DNA from: PFJX01 sp031426815
GTDB taxonomy: Bacteria > Pseudomonadota > Gammaproteobacteria > Burkholderiales > Thiobacillaceae
Assembly (NCBI GenBank): GCA_031426815.1
Contig: JASJPG010000024.1
Location: 1 to 64,000, forward strand
DNA length: 64,000 nt
Reading direction: 5' to 3'
Below the pieces are notes generated by a model, which saw only the letters and a program-made list of their open reading frames with translations, was not told the origin of the DNA and searched no databases. Shown here piece by piece: positions 61,140 to 64,000 of this stretch; position 1 is the first letter of the stretch; each line of letters opens with the position of its first letter. A program made the position numbers and the translations under genes.

Positions 61140-62579
61140 TCAGGCCGGTGCGCGCCGCGCCCGGTGGTGTTGCGGCCACAGCGAACCGATCAGCATGCCG
61201 GCAACGGCGGCGAGAAAGCCGGCAAACTGCGGCGGCATGGCACCTTCCGGCATGAAAAACTCCAGCGACAACCAGGTTAGCAGGCCAAATCCGATGGCGA
61301 GATAGGCACCCATCGTACTGGCGCGCGACCAGTACAGCCCAGCGACCAGCGGCACGAAGGCGACGACCAGCGTCACCTTGTAGGCGTTCTCCACCATTTG
61401 ATGAATGCCGGTTTCCTCGCCCAGCGCCCACAGCGCGTAGAGCGTGACCAGCACCGAAAAACAGCCCACCACCCAGCGCGTCATCACCAGCAGTTTCTGT
61501 TCCGATAGGTGTTTGCGGCGGGTGATGAAGCCCTTCAGCACGTTTTCCGAGATCGTCACCGACGGCGCCAGCAGCGTGCCGGAAGCGGTGGACATGATTA
61601 CCGACAGCAGCGCGCCGTAGAAAATCACCTGCGCGGCCAGCGGCAGATGGCCCTTGACCAGTTCCGGCAGCAGTTTCTGGCTGTCCTCGGCCAGCCACTT
61701 GGCGGTCAGCGCCGGGTCGATCAGGTTGGCGGAATAGGCCAGGAACAACGGCACGGCGGCGAACAGGAAATAGGCGACGCCGCCCAGCACGGTGCCCCAC
61801 ACCGCGACGTTTTCGTTCTTCGACGCGTTGGCACGCTGGAATACGTCCTGTTGCGGAATCGAGCCGAAGCCCATGGTGAGCAGGCCGGAAATGAACGCCA
61901 CCATGGCCACCGCGTTGAAATCCGGCCAGAAATGGAACTTGTCGTGGGCGGCCGCGTGTTCGATCACGGGTGCCACGCCACCGGTCAGGCCGCTGATCAG
62001 CCAGGCGATATAGAACAGGCCGAGCACGATGACGATCATCTGGAAGAACGTGGTCAATGCCACCGACCACATGCCGCCGTACAGCGTGTACATCAGCACC
62101 ACCGCCGCGCCGATCAGGATGCCCTGCGCCTGTGTGATCTGGCCGTCGGACAGCACGTTGAACACCAGCCCCAGCGCGGTGATCTGCGCCGACACCCAGC
62201 CCAGGTAGGACAGCGCGATGGCGATGCCGGTGACCACTTCGATGCGGCGGTCGTAGCGTTCGCGGTAGTAGTCGGCGATGGTGGTCAGATTCATCCGGTA
62301 CAGCTTGCGCGCGAAGAACAGGCCGAACAGCACCAGGCACAACGAAGCGCCGAATGGATCTGAGATCAGGCCGCCAAGGTCTTCCTCCAGGAAAGTGGCC
62401 GGGATGCCGAGTACCGTTTCGGCGCCGAACCAGGTCGCAAACACCATCGCCAGGACCATGGCCAACGGCAGCGAGCGGCCGGCGGAAATATAGTCGCGCG
62501 CGTTGTGCACCTTGGTGGCGGCATACATGCCGATGCCGATGGACACGACCAGATAGAGAATGACGAAGCCAAGCAACAT
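61140..62579 (-). CDS. Sodium:solute symporter family protein
   Basis: A 479-residue transporter of the SSS family with about 13 helices. The motifs GIPATFLEEDLGGLISDPFGA, ADYYRERY, WVSAQITALG, and TASGTLLAPSVTISENVLKGF match SSS signature stretches. It is the middle gene of a minus-strand unit after potD (20 bases apart) and before the VanZ gene. The solute cannot be predicted; a polyamine or amino-acid substrate is possible, given potCD. Confidence 0.88.
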   Translation of the reverse strand: MLLGFVILYLVVSIGIGMYAATKVHNARDYISAGRSLPLAMVLAMVFATWFGAETVLGIPATFLEEDLGGLISDPFGASLCLVLFGLFFARKLYRMNLTTIADYYRERYDRRIEVVTGIAIALSYLGWVSAQITALGLVFNVLSDGQITQAQGILIGAAVVLMYTLYGGMWSVALTTFFQMIVIVLGLFYIAWLISGLTGGVAPVIEHAAAHDKFHFWPDFNAVAMVAFISGLLTMGFGSIPQQDVFQRANASKNENVAVWGTVLGGVAYFLFAAVPLFLAYSANLIDPALTAKWLAEDSQKLLPELVKGHLPLAAQVIFYGALLSVIMSTASGTLLAPSVTISENVLKGFITRRKHLSEQKLLVMTRWVVGCFSVLVTLYALWALGEETGIHQMVENAYKVTLVVAFVPLVAGLYWSRASTMGAYLAIGFGLLTWLSLEFFMPEGAMPPQFAGFLAAVAGMLIGSLWPQHHRARRAPA

Positions 62580-62599
62580 GGGCTAATCCCCGAACGAGT

Positions 62600-63679
62600 T
62601 CAACGAAGTTTGATTTCCGTCCAGATGCGGTTCAGTACGCGGCGCTGCTGGCGATCCAGATCGCGCAGCATTTCCAGGCGACGCATGGCCGACGCATCCG
62701 GAAAAACGGCGCGATTATCGGCGATTGTTTGAAAAAAGCGCGGCTCGATGTGGCGCATCGCGGCTTGGTTGGGGTTGCCGGAACCGATCAGATTGGTCAG
62801 TTCGGCCGAGTTCTGCCCTTCCAGCATGAAATCGATGAAGCGATGCGCCAGTTCCGGCTGGCGGCCGGTCTTGTGCAGCACCATCGAATCGAGTGCCAGC
62901 ACGGCGCCTTCGCGCGGAATCGAATAGCCGATATGGAAACGCCGGCCGGCCTTTTCGGCGTCGCCGCGAGCCTGGAACATGTCGCTGGAATAGCCGTGCG
63001 CCAGCCAGATGTTGCCGACAGTCAGCTCCTTGATGTAGCTCGACGCATTGAATGCCGCCCAGTACGGCTTGGCGCGCAGGATCAGGTCGCGCGCGCGTTG
63101 CCATTTCGCTGCGTCGGTATCGTTGACCGAGTAGCCCAGGTAGCGCAGCGCGGCGGCCATCAGTTCGCGTTGCGAATCCAGCACCGTGACGCGGCCCTTG
63201 AGTTTCGCCAGATAGCGCGGCTCGAAGATCAGCGCCCAGGTGTCGCTCGGCAGATTCAGCGCGCGCAGTTTCTCTACGTTGTAGCCGAGCAGCGTCACCG
63301 TGTAGGCGTAGGGCACCGAATAGCGGTTGCCGGGATCGAAGAAGGCATTCAGGAATTCCGGCTTGATGTTGCGCAGGTTGGGCAGCTTCGGCTTGTCCAG
63401 CGGCCGCAACTGGCGCGAACGGATCAGCGCCTCCACCGCGTTGCCGGTCGGCACGATCAGGTCGTAGCCGGACGCACCCGCCGCCAGTTTGGCCAGCATT
63501 TCCTCGTTGTCGGAGTAATAGTCCTGCACCAGCTTGCAGCCGCAACTCGCCTCGAAGCGGGTGACGCTGGCGTCGGAGATGTAGTTGTTCCAGTTGTAGA
63601 GATACAGCGTGGGGGAAGTGGCAACAGCGGCGTGGCTGGTCGCTGCGATGAACAGGAGCAGTGCGAGCCAGCGGCGCAT
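62600..63679 (-). CDS. potD: Spermidine/putrescine-binding periplasmic protein PotD/PotF
   Basis: Exported binding protein of the polyamine ABC transporter, 359 residues. The signal peptide (MRRWLALLLFIAATSHA) is followed by LYLYNWNNYISD, a PotD/PotF start, and YDLIVPTGNAVEALI. Acidic and aromatic ligand-binding residues are spread over the two lobes. The ATG at 63679 overlaps the potC stop (TGATG) and has GGGGGG just upstream. Confidence 0.9.
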   Translation of the reverse strand: MRRWLALLLFIAATSHAAVATSPTLYLYNWNNYISDASVTRFEASCGCKLVQDYYSDNEEMLAKLAAGASGYDLIVPTGNAVEALIRSRQLRPLDKPKLPNLRNIKPEFLNAFFDPGNRYSVPYAYTVTLLGYNVEKLRALNLPSDTWALIFEPRYLAKLKGRVTVLDSQRELMAAALRYLGYSVNDTDAAKWQRARDLILRAKPYWAAFNASSYIKELTVGNIWLAHGYSSDMFQARGDAEKAGRRFHIGYSIPREGAVLALDSMVLHKTGRQPELAHRFIDFMLEGQNSAELTNLIGSGNPNQAAMRHIEPRFFQTIADNRAVFPDASAMRRLEMLRDLDRQQRRVLNRIWTEIKLR

Positions 63680-64000
63680 CACGCGCCCCCCTTCATGAAG
63701 CTCTTGTCCAGCCGCGACGCCGCGATCACCAGCACCAGCGTCAGCAACATCAGCAGCGTCGAGACCGCGTTCACCTCAGGCGTCACCGCGATCTTGATCA
63801 TCGAATAGATCTGCAACGGCAGCGTCGAGACGCCGACGCCGGCGGTGAAGAAGGTGATCACGAAATCGTCGATGGACAGCGTGAACGACATCAGAAAGCC
63901 GGCCACCACCGCCGGCAGAATCAGCGGAAAAGTCACCAGCCGGAAGGTCTGCCAGGGCGAAGCGCCGAGGTCGCGCGCCGCCTCGAAAATGCTCTCGTCC
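63679..64000 (-). CDS. potC: Polyamine ABC transporter permease PotC (truncated by window edge)
   Basis: The last 106 codons of a permease. The cytoplasmic EAA loop is visible (EAARDLGASPWQTFR), followed by FPLILPAVVAGFLMSFTLSIDDFVIT and a final membrane helix. The start and most of the protein lie past the window end. It overlaps potD. Confidence 0.9.
   Translation of the reverse strand, partial: DESIFEAARDLGASPWQTFRLVTFPLILPAVVAGFLMSFTLSIDDFVITFFTAGVGVSTLPLQIYSMIKIAVTPEVNAVSTLLMLLTLVLVIAASRLDKSFMKGGA

Noticed and set aside
59911..62340. 809-codon minus-strand frame through the VanZ and symporter genes
   Set aside because: The two real genes in another minus-strand frame have full homology and a 12-base junction; this frame gives a low-complexity Arg/Gly/Ala protein.

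Overview
The window (overall GC-rich, roughly 60%) reads as a chromosomal segment of a betaproteobacterium of the Nitrosomonadales / sulfur-oxidiser type (Thiobacillus-, Sulfuricella- or Sulfuriferula-like). This is inferred from the gene content: dissimilatory sulfur-oxidation genes sat-aprB-aprA, a 14-gene Complex I operon behind tpiA-secG-tRNA-Leu, betaproteobacterial fli/che clusters, and a PEP-CTERM/exopolysaccharide locus. The species cannot be fixed from the sequence alone.

Layout. 1-3.8 kb: the end of a phosphate transporter operon (pstA partial, pstB), a three-unit PHO box, a divergent pyruvate-kinase-like gene and a small conserved gene. 3.8-6.9 kb (minus): a metallophosphoesterase that looks like the phospholipase PlcP, followed by two overlapping GT4 glycosyltransferases. 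Next to pst, this suggests membrane-lipid remodelling under phosphate limitation. 7.0-8.4 kb: tpiA, secG, tRNA-Leu(GAG), terminator. 8.4-22.8 kb: nuoA-N in canonical order behind a good sigma-70 promoter. 22.8-24.8 kb: a small accessory island with an IS21-family istB remnant, an IS end and a lower-GC gene that looks like a PD-(D/E)XK nuclease. It sits exactly where fliJ would be expected. 24.8-32.3 kb (minus): a cytosolic sensor kinase, a sigma-54 response regulator and fliE-F-G-H-I. 32.3-38.7 kb (plus): chemotaxis genes cheV-cheV-cheY-cheZ-cheA and an EAL/HDOD gene, behind a near-consensus FliA (sigma-28) promoter. 38.8-41.6 kb (minus): sixA, an AIM24-family gene, a DUF6499-like protein and a lipoprotein.

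41.8-47.7 kb: sat, aprB and aprA (sulfite to APS to sulfate plus ATP), with two structured hairpins between sat and aprB, then a YkgJ-type cysteine-cluster protein and a SAM hydrolase. 47.7-51.1 kb (minus): secA with two small downstream genes. 51.2-60.1 kb (plus): a DciA-like gene, aroK, and an exopolysaccharide/PEP-CTERM locus. The locus holds a beta-helix protein, a protein with three tandem VanZ units, an exosortase-associated O-ligase, a PEP-CTERM protein behind a textbook sigma-54 promoter, and a large Wzy-like ligase with a carbohydrate-binding-like insertion. 60.1-64 kb (minus): a VanZ protein, a sodium/solute symporter, and potD with the end of potC.

The most unusual material is the VanZ/Wzy architecture of the EPS locus, the orphan nuclease-like gene in the IS21 scar, the PHO-box-linked pyruvate-kinase-like gene with the PlcP/GT cluster, and the repeated CheY-binding-like peptides in CheZ. 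No CRISPR array or rRNA was seen. Start codons were chosen by homology, Shine-Dalgarno sites and overlaps, and are noted where uncertain.
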